Source: Empedobacter sp036647415 (GTDB taxonomy: Bacteria > Bacteroidota > Bacteroidia > Flavobacteriales > Weeksellaceae). Taken from it: a stretch of 64,000 nt of DNA. The notes under the pieces are model-generated. The model saw only the letters and a program-made list of their open reading frames with translations, searched no databases and was not told the origin of the DNA. Position 1 is the first letter of the stretch. Every line of letters begins with the position of its first letter. This document shows, in pieces, positions 44,969-52,764 of the stretch. The stretch spans positions 1-64,000 of the forward strand of contig NZ_JAVXKG010000013.1 of NCBI RefSeq assembly GCF_036647415.1. Reading direction: 5' to 3'. Position numbers and translations under genes: made by a program.

Positions 44969-45688
44969 ATGAAAATTTTAGAAACTAAAGCCATTGTACT
45001 TTCTAGCTTAAAATATGGAGAAACAAGTTTAATCATTAGATGTTTTACCCAAGAATTCGGTCTAAAATCATTTATAGCAAAAGGCGTTTTTTCTAAAAAA
45101 AAGAGAAATACGTCGTTGTATTTTCCTTTGTCTGAAATAGATTTAAGTTTTCAGCCGAAATCAAATGAGCAACAATTAGTATTCTTAAAATCTGCGCAAG
45201 CGTCCTATTATTACGAATCGTTACACTTTCATCCAATCAAATCGGCGATTGTTTTCTTTTTGGCAGAAATTCTGAATTTAGTGCTGAAAGAAGAATCATC
45301 TAATCAAGAAGTTTATTTCTATATTGAACATTCGTTGAAAGAATTTGATCAAAAGAAAGAAGATTTTGCAGATTTTCACTTGATTTTTTTACTTCAATTA
45401 TCGCATTTCTTAGGATTTTATCCAAATTTAGAACAAGACGGAAATTTATTTGATTTAGAAAATGGATTTTTCTCCAATTCTAATTCATCAATCAATATGT
45501 TGAAAGCTGGTGAAACAGTCTTGTTCAAAAAATTGTTAGAATTAAGTTTTACCGAAGATTCAAAAAACACATTCAATCAACCACAACGTTCACTATTACT
45601 CGAAATTTTAGTCAAATATTATCAAATTCATACGACTAATTTTAAGAAACCAAAATCACTACAAGTTTTACATGAATTGTTTAGTTAA
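44969..45688 (+). CDS. recO: DNA repair protein RecO
   Basis: 239 aa. N-terminal OB-fold (ETKAIVLSSLKYGETSLIIRCFTQEFGLKSFIAKGVF) and helical C-terminal domain, as usual for Bacteroidota RecO. The zinc-finger cysteines of some RecO proteins are absent, which is normal in this group. It helps RecA load on SSB-coated DNA in the RecFOR pathway. It begins at the base after the porZ stop. Confidence 0.92.
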   Translation: MKILETKAIVLSSLKYGETSLIIRCFTQEFGLKSFIAKGVFSKKKRNTSLYFPLSEIDLSFQPKSNEQQLVFLKSAQASYYYESLHFHPIKSAIVFFLAEILNLVLKEESSNQEVYFYIEHSLKEFDQKKEDFADFHLIFLLQLSHFLGFYPNLEQDGNLFDLENGFFSNSNSSINMLKAGETVLFKKLLELSFTEDSKNTFNQPQRSLLLEILVKYYQIHTTNFKKPKSLQVLHELFS

Positions 45689-45733
45689 AATAATTTCTAA
45701 CATTTCTTTAAAACTTAGAATAAAGAAAAGGCT

Positions 45734-45741
45734 TATATTTG
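45734..45741 (+). promoter_or_regulatory. -7 box (TATATTTG) of the PLP enzyme gene
   Basis: Exact TAnnTTTG match, 24 nt before the ATG at 45766. Confidence 0.5.
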
Positions 45742-45765
45742 TTATACTTTTTAAAAAGCAATAAA

Positions 45766-46917
45766 ATGAAATTCAATACAAAAGCTATACACGGTGGTCA
45801 ACATCACGATCCTTCTACAGGAGCGGTAATGACGCCAATTTATCAAACATCTACATTTGCACAAAGATCACCAGGAGATTATAAAGGATACGAATATTCT
45901 CGTGGCGCAAACCCAACACGTTCTGCTTTAGAAAATGCATTAGCATCTATAGAAGGCGGAGTTGCAGGTTTCGCATTTGGTTCTGGTTTAGCAGCAATCG
46001 ATGGTGTATTAAAATTATTCAATCCAGGTGATGAAATCATTGCAATGGATGATTTATATGGAGGTTCTTACCGTTTATTTACACGTGTTTATGCAAAATA
46101 CGGATTAAAATTCCATTTTGTAGACATGACAAATATTGATGCGGTTGTAGCATTAATCAACGATAATACAAAAATGATTTGGATTGAAACACCAACCAAT
46201 CCATTGATGAAAGTGGTTGATATAAAAGTGGTAAATGATGCGACAAAAGCAAAGAAAGCAGATGTTTTAGTTGCAGTAGATAATACATTTGCATCGCCAT
46301 ATTTACAACGACCAATCGAGTTGGGTGCTGACATCGTCATGCATTCGGCAACAAAATATTTAGGTGGTCACTCGGATTTAGTTGCGGGAGCAATCGTTGT
46401 AAATTCTGAGCAATTGGCAACAGATGTTCACTTCAATTTATTTGCGACGGGTGGAATTTTAGGACCACAAGATTCGTATTTAGTTTTACGTGGAATCAAA
46501 ACTTTGGCTGTTCGTATGGATCGCCACTGTTCTAATGGAATGAAAATCGCTCAGTTTTTAGAAGCTCATCCAAAAGTTGCGCATACCTATTATCCAGGTT
46601 TAGAAAATCATCCACAACACGAAATCGCGAAAAAACAAATGAAAGATTTCGGAGGAATGGTAACGTTTACGTTAGTTTCTGGTAAAAAAGAAGATGCTTT
46701 CAAAGTTTTAGAAAACTTACAAGTTTTCACTTTGGCAGAATCTTTAGGAGGAGTAGAGTCATTGGCAAATCATCCAGCTACCATGACGCATGCATCTATT
46801 CCAGCAGAAAAACGTGCTGAAATTGGTATTACAGATGATTTAATTCGTTTGTCTGTTGGTATCGAAGACATCGACGATTTATTAGAAGATTTAGAACAAG
46901 TTTTGAGTTTGATTTAA
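45766..46917 (+). CDS. cystathionine gamma-synthase/lyase-family PLP enzyme
   Basis: 383 aa from the ATG at 45766. Cys/Met-metabolism PLP family: TKAIHGGQHHDPSTGAVMTPIYQTSTF, YEYSRGANPTRSALENALASIEGG, the PLP-contacting FGSGLAAI, VAVDNTFASPY, and SATKYLGGHSDLVAGA, with the Schiff-base Lys. The end ETLGGVES-type SLGGVESLANHPATMTHASI is also typical. It could be cystathionine gamma-synthase or gamma-lyase. Sequence alone does not separate them reliably. It acts in sulfur amino-acid metabolism. It is monocistronic with its own terminator. Confidence 0.9.
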   Translation: MKFNTKAIHGGQHHDPSTGAVMTPIYQTSTFAQRSPGDYKGYEYSRGANPTRSALENALASIEGGVAGFAFGSGLAAIDGVLKLFNPGDEIIAMDDLYGGSYRLFTRVYAKYGLKFHFVDMTNIDAVVALINDNTKMIWIETPTNPLMKVVDIKVVNDATKAKKADVLVAVDNTFASPYLQRPIELGADIVMHSATKYLGGHSDLVAGAIVVNSEQLATDVHFNLFATGGILGPQDSYLVLRGIKTLAVRMDRHCSNGMKIAQFLEAHPKVAHTYYPGLENHPQHEIAKKQMKDFGGMVTFTLVSGKKEDAFKVLENLQVFTLAESLGGVESLANHPATMTHASIPAEKRAEIGITDDLIRLSVGIEDIDDLLEDLEQVLSLI

Positions 46918-46941
46918 TCAAAAAAATATAATTATAGATAG

Positions 46942-46970
46942 AAACGACTCAATATTGAGTCGTTTTTTTA
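46942..46970 (+). terminator. terminator of the PLP enzyme gene
   Basis: 10- to 12-bp stem (AAACGACTCAAT and its complement) followed by seven T. Confidence 0.85.
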
Positions 46971-46983
46971 TTACTTTTAAATA

Positions 46984-47163
46984 ATGGAAAATATAATTTT
47001 AATAATTGGGTTGATTTTTATTTTATTTTTTGTTCGATTATTTTTTAAACGTTTTGATAATGTTTTTAAAAATACTGAACGAATTAAAGAATTAGAAATT
47101 CAGAATAATGAAATTTTATCAGAATTAAAGGAATTAAAAGAAATTTTGAAGCAAAAAAGTTAA
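46984..47163 (+). CDS. small membrane protein with coiled-coil tail (59 aa)
   Basis: A 59-codon frame: an N-terminal hydrophobic helix (MENIILIIGLIFILFFVRLFF) and a charged amphipathic tail with heptad-like Leu/Ile spacing (RIKELEIQNNEILSELKELK). Its stop overlaps the ATG of the next gene (TAATG), a sign of translational coupling and of a genuine gene. It could be a membrane-tethered scaffold or leader protein. The function is unknown. It is short enough to be missed by automated calling. Confidence 0.6.
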   Translation: MENIILIIGLIFILFFVRLFFKRFDNVFKNTERIKELEIQNNEILSELKELKEILKQKS

Positions 47164-47768
47164 TGAAATTTCTACTCTTTTTTCTTCTTTCTCTGATTTG
47201 TTTTGCACAAAAACTTGATACTATAAATTTGAATCAAGTTGAGGTGAAGAATTATTCCAAATACAAACAATTTCGACCAAAATATAAGAAAGTTGTGAGG
47301 TTGACCGATCACACAAGTTTTGGGTTAAAAATATTTTCGAATTTTTTACTTCCTAATGAAAAAGAAATAGAAATTGTGGCAATAGAAATTTTATTTGAAT
47401 CAGAAATTCAGAAGAAAAATTATTGCAATGAATATTATTATTTCAAACCAATTATTACAAAATCAGTAGATAATAAAACAAGTTTGATTGATGAGAAATG
47501 GTTTTCGGTTGACAAAGATTATGCTGGAAAATATATTTTTCCAATTCATCTAAAACTAAAACCTTCCGAAGTTAAAAACTATTTTATTGGAATAGAATCC
47601 TCTTATGAAAACACGTTTTGTTCAGAGGCCAATGGTTATTTTGATTTGATAGAAACAAAGAAAAAATCGGATATTTTTGTTCATTTTAATGACAAACCAA
47701 ATTCAGGATTTAAGAAACAAGAATTATTTGGTAATTATGCTTTAAATTACGTTATTTACTATAAATAA
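47163..47768 (+). CDS. exported protein of unknown function
   Basis: 201 aa. A signal peptide (MKFLLFFLLSLICFAQ) is followed by a mostly beta-type soluble domain with two separated cysteines (KNYCNEYY and TFCSEANG) that could pair. I do not recognise the family. The start overlaps the stop of the 59-aa membrane protein gene, so the two form a small operon. It is convergent with the next gene and no terminator is visible between them. Confidence 0.65.
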   Translation: MKFLLFFLLSLICFAQKLDTINLNQVEVKNYSKYKQFRPKYKKVVRLTDHTSFGLKIFSNFLLPNEKEIEIVAIEILFESEIQKKNYCNEYYYFKPIITKSVDNKTSLIDEKWFSVDKDYAGKYIFPIHLKLKPSEVKNYFIGIESSYENTFCSEANGYFDLIETKKKSDIFVHFNDKPNSGFKKQELFGNYALNYVIYYK

Positions 47769-47769
47769 G

Positions 47770-48294
47770 CTATTTATGAAGTTGTTCTTTAGGAATGAAT
47801 TTTCCTAAAAGAGTTTCTGTTTTATTATCTTTAGTAAGATGATATAAATAAAAAGGACTTCCTTTTTTTTCTTCAGATTCTACAATTTTGTAGTTTGTTG
47901 TATCATTTTTATATATAACCTGAAACTTCTTTGAAAATCTTATGTAATCAATTCTTTGATTATTTGAAGTTTTCAAATCAATAGAATCAATTTTATTTGT
48001 TTTGAAAAATGATTGATCTAAATTTTGAAATTTTACAGTTGAATTTTTTACACTAGTTAAATAATCTTTTTTCAGATTATTTTTATTTAGAAAAGAATAT
48101 ACAAGAAGAAATAAGCTACCAAATAGAACAAAAAAAATACAAAAAGCATTAATTTTTTTATTTAAAAAGATACCAATTTTATTAATTTCTTCATCGCTCT
48201 CATAATTAATTCTTTCTAGACCAAACGTATTAATCCAGCTTCCAAATAAAAAGAAAATTATACAAAAAAGTAAAATAATTAAAATTGTTATCAT
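47770..48294 (-). CDS. two-helix membrane protein of unknown function
   Basis: 174 aa. Two hydrophobic helices at residues 2-22 (ITILIILLFCIIFFLFGSW) and about 50-70 (NAFCIFFVLFGSLFLLVYSFL) lead into a soluble C-terminal domain of about 100 residues with a strand-rich pattern. This looks like an inner-membrane protein with an exposed C-terminal domain. The family was not recognised and the neighbours give no functional hint. Confidence 0.6.
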   Translation of the reverse strand: MITILIILLFCIIFFLFGSWINTFGLERINYESDEEINKIGIFLNKKINAFCIFFVLFGSLFLLVYSFLNKNNLKKDYLTSVKNSTVKFQNLDQSFFKTNKIDSIDLKTSNNQRIDYIRFSKKFQVIYKNDTTNYKIVESEEKKGSPFYLYHLTKDNKTETLLGKFIPKEQLHK

Positions 48295-48324
48295 TGATAA
48301 TGATTTATAAAAGTTAAAATTAGC

Positions 48325-48909
48325 TTATTTCCACAATAATTTTAATTCAACTTTATATTTTCCAGCGTAAGGTTTTGCATTTGTAGGTTTCTCAGAAATA
48401 GAGAATTGATAAACGCCACGCGCTGGTAAATCAAAAATAGTTTCTTTGCTAAAAGGTCCACCTTTTATAGAATCTACAGGTCCTTTGATATGATTGATTC
48501 TGATATTTGCGGTAGAATCTTGTGCAGAAATTTTAATCCAAACTTTTTTAGCCGAATCCGCATTGAAAGTAAATGTATTCGTTTGTCCTGCTAATTTAGT
48601 CGGTTCAGCTTTTGCTTTCGCATAACTTACGACAAGATTTTCGGTTGTATTATTAGCGCTAAAAGGAACAATTTTATCTGTTTTCGAATTAATTTTTACA
48701 GGAGACTTTTTCGCAACTTTTTTCTGAGGAGTAGCTGTTTTTACAACTTCTTCTTTCATTACATCTTCCTGTACGGGCTTATCTTTTTTTACTAAATCGG
48801 CATAAGCCGAATCAACACCAATTTTGCTTGGATAAATTGTAGGCGTAGATTTATCTTGGCAATTGTAAAAAGTCAATAATGTAATAAAAACGATAAAAGT
48901 CCATTTCAT
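48325..48909 (-). CDS. lipoprotein, paralogue 1 of a tandem pair
   Basis: 194 aa. Lipoprotein signal with Cys at residue 17 (LLTFYNCQ), then a Lys/Pro/Thr-rich linker (about 25-80), and a C-terminal beta-type domain. The last 70 residues share with the next gene the blocks DSTANIRINHI, GGPFSKETIFDL, GVYQFSI and AGKYKVELKL. The pattern suggests a small Ig-like or jelly-roll domain displayed on the outer membrane. The function is unknown. It lies 27 nt downstream of its paralogue, probably in one operon. Confidence 0.65.
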   Translation of the reverse strand: MKWTFIVFITLLTFYNCQDKSTPTIYPSKIGVDSAYADLVKKDKPVQEDVMKEEVVKTATPQKKVAKKSPVKINSKTDKIVPFSANNTTENLVVSYAKAKAEPTKLAGQTNTFTFNADSAKKVWIKISAQDSTANIRINHIKGPVDSIKGGPFSKETIFDLPARGVYQFSISEKPTNAKPYAGKYKVELKLLWK

Positions 48910-48936
48910 AACAGAAAAATTCTGTTGTAAAAGTAG

Positions 48937-49413
48937 TTATTTTAACTGCAATTTCAAGGTATATTTTCCTCGAAATGGATCACCTTGTATCAAATTTTTG
49001 CCAATTTTGATTTGATACAATCCTTTTTCTGATAAATGGTAAACTAAATCGCGATCAAAAGGTCCATCGCTTTTATTGGTTGGTGAAATAATTTGATTGA
49101 TGCGAAGATTTGCTGTATCATTAATAGAAGTTAATTTGATAAAAACTTGTTTCGAATCATTATTTCTAAAACTAAAAGTTTGTTGTTCATCATTTTTTTT
49201 ATCAAGTATAAATTCTCCTTCACCATTTACTAACTTTAATTCAGTATTATTTTTTAGAGATAGAGGTAAGGTTTGATTATTTTTAATTGTGATAATATTA
49301 TCTGTAAGAGCAATTGTATTTTCTGGCTTATTAATGTAATCGCTAATTTTAGAATACGTAAAAAGAATTGCAATTGTAATGGATAAGATTAAAACAGGAA
49401 TATATTTTTTCAT
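48937..49413 (-). CDS. membrane-anchored protein, paralogue 2 of a tandem pair
   Basis: 158 aa from the ATG at 49413 (the longer frame to 49443 lacks a better start). The N-terminus is a hydrophobic anchor or signal (YIPVLILSITIAILFTYS) with no lipobox. The C-terminal domain shares DTANLRINQI, DGPFDRDLVYHL, GLYQIKI and RGKYTLKLQLK with the lipoprotein downstream. So the pair are duplicates with different anchoring. The function is unknown. Confidence 0.65.
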   Translation of the reverse strand: MKKYIPVLILSITIAILFTYSKISDYINKPENTIALTDNIITIKNNQTLPLSLKNNTELKLVNGEGEFILDKKNDEQQTFSFRNNDSKQVFIKLTSINDTANLRINQIISPTNKSDGPFDRDLVYHLSEKGLYQIKIGKNLIQGDPFRGKYTLKLQLK

Positions 49414-49464
49414 TGTTGTAATTTTGAGGTTAGTTCTAAACAAAATTTAAACCAAATATTTTTT

Positions 49465-50211
49465 ATGTTGTACTATGAAGTTGAAGGAGAGGGAAAAAGC
49501 ATTGTTTTTCTACATGGATTTTTAGAAAATCATTCTATTTGGAATAATCTTCGTGATGATTTAAAAGATCAATATCAGATTATAAAGTTAGATCTTCCAG
49601 GGCATGGAAATTCTAAAACTTATAAAGAAGAAAATACGATGGAAGAGATGGCAGATGAGGTAATTACTGTTTTAGATGAATTAAACATTGATAAAGCCAC
49701 ATTTGTTGGACATTCTATGGGTGGTTACGTGGCTACAGCCTTGGCAGATTTGTACCCAGAACGAACAGAAAATATTGTTTTGCTTAATTCGTCGACTTTA
49801 GCAGATGATGATGCTAAGAAAAAACAACGTCTACGAGCTTGCGAAACGGCACAGAAAAATTTTAAGGTTTTGGTCAATTTTAGTATGCCTGCTTTGTTTG
49901 CTGCTCATCATCGAGAAAATTTTAAAGAGGAATTACAATTTGTGAAAAATATTGCGTTGAAAACACCTATTGATGGAGTTTGTGCAGCGTTGAAAGGAAT
50001 GCGAGAACGACCAGATCGATCATCAATTTTGTATGATTTCAAAGGTGGAATATACATTGTTGTGGGAATGAATGATGAAACAGTAAATCCTACATTGTTT
50101 TTGACTTTAATTCCAAATTTACCTAATATTCATTTGTACAAATTTGACGGGGGACACATGGCTTTTATCGAGCATTACAACGAAGTTTTACAAATTCTGA
50201 AATCAATTTAA
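49465..50211 (+). CDS. alpha/beta hydrolase
   Basis: 248 aa. Classic fold: IVFLHGFLENHSIW (oxyanion HG), LDLPGHGNS, the nucleophile elbow GHSMGGYVA (Ser near residue 96), and the late catalytic GGHMAFIEH (His). No signal peptide, so it is cytoplasmic. The sequence resembles the esterase/carboxylesterase branch (MenH/BioH-like in general form), but the substrate cannot be assigned. Its stop overlaps that of the convergent tadA gene. Confidence 0.88.
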   Translation: MLYYEVEGEGKSIVFLHGFLENHSIWNNLRDDLKDQYQIIKLDLPGHGNSKTYKEENTMEEMADEVITVLDELNIDKATFVGHSMGGYVATALADLYPERTENIVLLNSSTLADDDAKKKQRLRACETAQKNFKVLVNFSMPALFAAHHRENFKEELQFVKNIALKTPIDGVCAALKGMRERPDRSSILYDFKGGIYIVVGMNDETVNPTLFLTLIPNLPNIHLYKFDGGHMAFIEHYNEVLQILKSI

Positions 50212-50648
50212 CGTTTGCGCAGAAAAAATTCTTTCATTAATAAAGAACATTCATCTTCCATAATTCCTGAAACAATTTCAGTTTTTGGATGTAATTCTCC
50301 AATCTTTGCTTTAAATCCTCGCTTTTCGTCAGACGCACCATAAACAACTTTTGATATTTGGCTCCAATACAAAGCTCCACCACACATAACACATGGTTCT
50401 AATGTGACATATAGTGTACAATCTTGCAAATATTTTCCGCCCAAATAATTTGCAGCAGATGTTATGGCTTGCATTTCTGCATGTGCTGTAACATCGGTTA
50501 GAGTTTCAGTTAAATTATGAGCTTTCGCAATAATTTTGTTATTTGTTACAATAATTGCACCTACTGGAATCTCATCACGTTCAAAAGCTGTAGTAGCTTC
50601 GTTAAGGGCAATTCGCATAAAATATTCGTCTGTAAAAAGATTTTCCAT
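50208..50648 (-). CDS. tadA: tRNA(adenine34) deaminase TadA
   Basis: 146 aa. CDA-fold deaminase: zinc ligand and proton shuttle in TAHAEMQAI (HAE), and PCVMCGGALYWSQI (PCxxC) for the other two zinc ligands. The N-terminus MRIALNEATTAFERDEIPVGAIIV is typical of TadA. It converts A34 to inosine in tRNA-Arg(ACG), an essential step for decoding. It is convergent with the hydrolase gene, with overlapping stops. Confidence 0.92.
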   Translation of the reverse strand: MENLFTDEYFMRIALNEATTAFERDEIPVGAIIVTNNKIIAKAHNLTETLTDVTAHAEMQAITSAANYLGGKYLQDCTLYVTLEPCVMCGGALYWSQISKVVYGASDEKRGFKAKIGELHPKTEIVSGIMEDECSLLMKEFFLRKR

Positions 50649-50695
50649 GGCTAAAATTTAAAGCAAAAATAATCATTTCAGAATAGGATATTCGA

Positions 50696-50703
50696 TACAT
50701 TTG
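50696..50703 (+). promoter_or_regulatory. -7 box (TACATTTG) of the EamA transporter gene
   Basis: Exact TAnnTTTG match, 19 nt before the ATG at 50723. Confidence 0.5.
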
Positions 50704-50722
50704 TAAAAATTGACGCCAAATT

Positions 50723-51628
50723 ATGAATCAATCAAAATATATACTTGCAGCAATAATCGCCTTTTTTCTTTGGGGTTTTTTTAGTTTCGGACTAAAACCT
50801 ATTGCAGAATATCCTTCTTTGGATATTTTATTTTACCGTTTGTACATTTCGGTTTTCTTTTTAGTTGTAATTAATGTTGGATTTAGACGAGATAAAATCA
50901 AAAAAGATTGGGATTTATTTAGGTCTTTGACCAAAAAGAAACAGAATAAATTAGTGAGCTTGATTGTCGGTGGTTCTATTATTTTGATGTCAAATTGGTT
51001 GGTTTTTATTATCGTGATGAATCAAGTTAGCGTACAAGCTGCTTCGCTTTCGTATTTGGTTTGTCCTATTATTACAACGGTTTTGGCATTTGTATTACTT
51101 AAAGAACATTTGACTAAAATAAAGTGGATTGCAGTCTTTATAAGCGTTATTGCTTGTTTAATTCTTTCGATTGGACATTTTACAGACTTAATGTATAGTT
51201 TGTTTGTTGCAATTGCATTTGCTTTGTATCTAATCATTCAGCGAAGCCTAAATATATTTGATAGTTTTAATCTCTTAATGACACAATTATTGATTGTTGC
51301 AGTTTTGATGTTACCACTTGTTTTTCTATTTGCAGGACCTGTGCCAACGGAAATTATTTTTTATCAATGTATTATGATGATTGTGGTATTGTTCACTATT
51401 ATTCCAATGTTTCTGAACAATTTTGCATTAAAAGGAATTGATTCATCTACAGTTGGAATTCTAATTTATCTGAATCCAATTGTCAATTTTATTTTAGCAA
51501 TATTTTATTATGGCGAACCTGTTTCGGAATTACAAATGGCAGGATATGCTTTAATTTTAATTGCTATTATCGTCTTTAATTCGAAAACAATATTCAAATC
51601 AAGAAACATAAAAAAATCCGAAGTTTAA
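50723..51628 (+). CDS. rarD: EamA/RarD family drug/metabolite transporter
   Basis: 301 aa with ten hydrophobic helices. The start AAIIAFFLWGFFSFGLKPIAEYPSLDILFYRLYIS is characteristic of the RarD branch, as is NWLVFIIVMNQVSVQAASLSYLVCPI in the first half. It exports metabolites or amino acids from the cytoplasm; the substrate is unknown. The last codons and the stop lie inside the stem of the following terminator. Confidence 0.85.
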   Translation: MNQSKYILAAIIAFFLWGFFSFGLKPIAEYPSLDILFYRLYISVFFLVVINVGFRRDKIKKDWDLFRSLTKKKQNKLVSLIVGGSIILMSNWLVFIIVMNQVSVQAASLSYLVCPIITTVLAFVLLKEHLTKIKWIAVFISVIACLILSIGHFTDLMYSLFVAIAFALYLIIQRSLNIFDSFNLLMTQLLIVAVLMLPLVFLFAGPVPTEIIFYQCIMMIVVLFTIIPMFLNNFALKGIDSSTVGILIYLNPIVNFILAIFYYGEPVSELQMAGYALILIAIIVFNSKTIFKSRNIKKSEV

Positions 51629-51642
51629 ACTTCGGATTTTTT
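51612..51642. terminator. bidirectional terminator overlapping the end of the EamA gene
   Basis: 15-bp near-perfect palindrome (AAAAATCCGAAGTTT and complement) with A and T runs on each side. It serves the EamA gene and the convergent B12 surface-lipoprotein gene. The EamA stop codon is within the stem. Confidence 0.85.
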
Positions 51643-51664
51643 GTTTTTTATACTATTTAGTTTA

Positions 51665-52759
51665 TTATTTAACATAGATAGAATTTGGTCCGATACCAGT
51701 GGTAACATCTTCTTGTAAAACTCCCGTTAAGTTATAGATTGCTAAATTTCCTGCGCTAGCAAAGTCTTTTGCATCTAAAACATAAATAGAATTTGCATCA
51801 ACATCTAAACCATATAATGAAGTTGCTGTAGATTTGAATAATCTTGATGTTGGTAAATTTGTCGCATTTACAGCCATTTTATAAACGTCCTTGTTTAATG
51901 CATAATATAAGAAACCATTTTTCTCAACTAAAAAATCTGGATGATCTGTATTTGCAAAATTGAAAGTAGACGAGTTATTGTTATTTGCCAAATCAATACG
52001 AACTAAACGACCACCTGTAGAGTTTTGATTGTTATTCCAATCAATAATACCTTGTGTCAAAACAAACAAAAAGTTACCCGATTTTACCATTCCAGTTGGT
52101 GCATCACCAACATTAACGGTTGTTTTTGTGCTTCCATTTAAATCAATAATATCAATAGATTTCCCGAAAAAACCAAAACGTCCGCTTTCTTCATAGGCAA
52201 CATATAATTTGTTATTATCAACAATAATATGTCCAGGACCTTCTAAAACAGGAATCGATTTTTCATATTTATTATCAGAAATACTATATAACGAAATATA
52301 ATCATCGTTCGGGTTTTGAGAATCTCCCCAATTCGAAACATAAATATATTTGCTGTCAGAAGTGATGTAGCGAGGATTTTGAACTTTATCTGAAATTGTT
52401 GCTACATTTTTAAAAGTTGTATTGTCCATAACTTCTACTCTGTTCGAGTTATTTACCACAACATAGGCTTTATTTCCTTTAAAAATCATGCTTTGGGCAA
52501 CGTCACCTAAATTTCTTCCATTTCCCTTTTTGTAAATTTCTTGAATAGGATTTACACCATTTTCAACTTTTTTACTAGGATTGTAATAGGTAATATCTGC
52601 ATTCGCAGCATTAAATTTTCCTTCATTTAGAATGAAAATTCCACTTGTATATTTTCCATTATCAGGATCATTGCTTGGTCCGTCATCGTCGTTAGAACAC
52701 GATTGTAAAAATAGACCAGCAGCTAGTGCTACAAGAGCGATTGATTTAAACTTATTCAT
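51665..52759 (-). CDS. beta-propeller surface lipoprotein, BtuG-like (DUF5074/YncE type)
   Basis: 364 aa. Lipoprotein signal with Cys at residue 21 (LFLQSCSNDDDG); the acidic residues after the Cys fit the surface-export signal of Bacteroidota lipoproteins. The body is a seven-bladed propeller with repeated YVVVNNSNRVEVMD, YIYVSNWGD, KLYVAYEES and FLFVLTQG strands. It lies 5 nt after the BtuB-like receptor gene under a cobalamin riboswitch. In Bacteroides, BtuG is a surface propeller that binds B12 and hands it to BtuB, so this protein is a likely functional counterpart (inference from fold, anchor and operon). Confidence 0.8.
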   Translation of the reverse strand: MNKFKSIALVALAAGLFLQSCSNDDDGPSNDPDNGKYTSGIFILNEGKFNAANADITYYNPSKKVENGVNPIQEIYKKGNGRNLGDVAQSMIFKGNKAYVVVNNSNRVEVMDNTTFKNVATISDKVQNPRYITSDSKYIYVSNWGDSQNPNDDYISLYSISDNKYEKSIPVLEGPGHIIVDNNKLYVAYEESGRFGFFGKSIDIIDLNGSTKTTVNVGDAPTGMVKSGNFLFVLTQGIIDWNNNQNSTGGRLVRIDLANNNNSSTFNFANTDHPDFLVEKNGFLYYALNKDVYKMAVNATNLPTSRLFKSTATSLYGLDVDANSIYVLDAKDFASAGNLAIYNLTGVLQEDVTTGIGPNSIYVK

Positions 52760-52764
52760 AGTTT

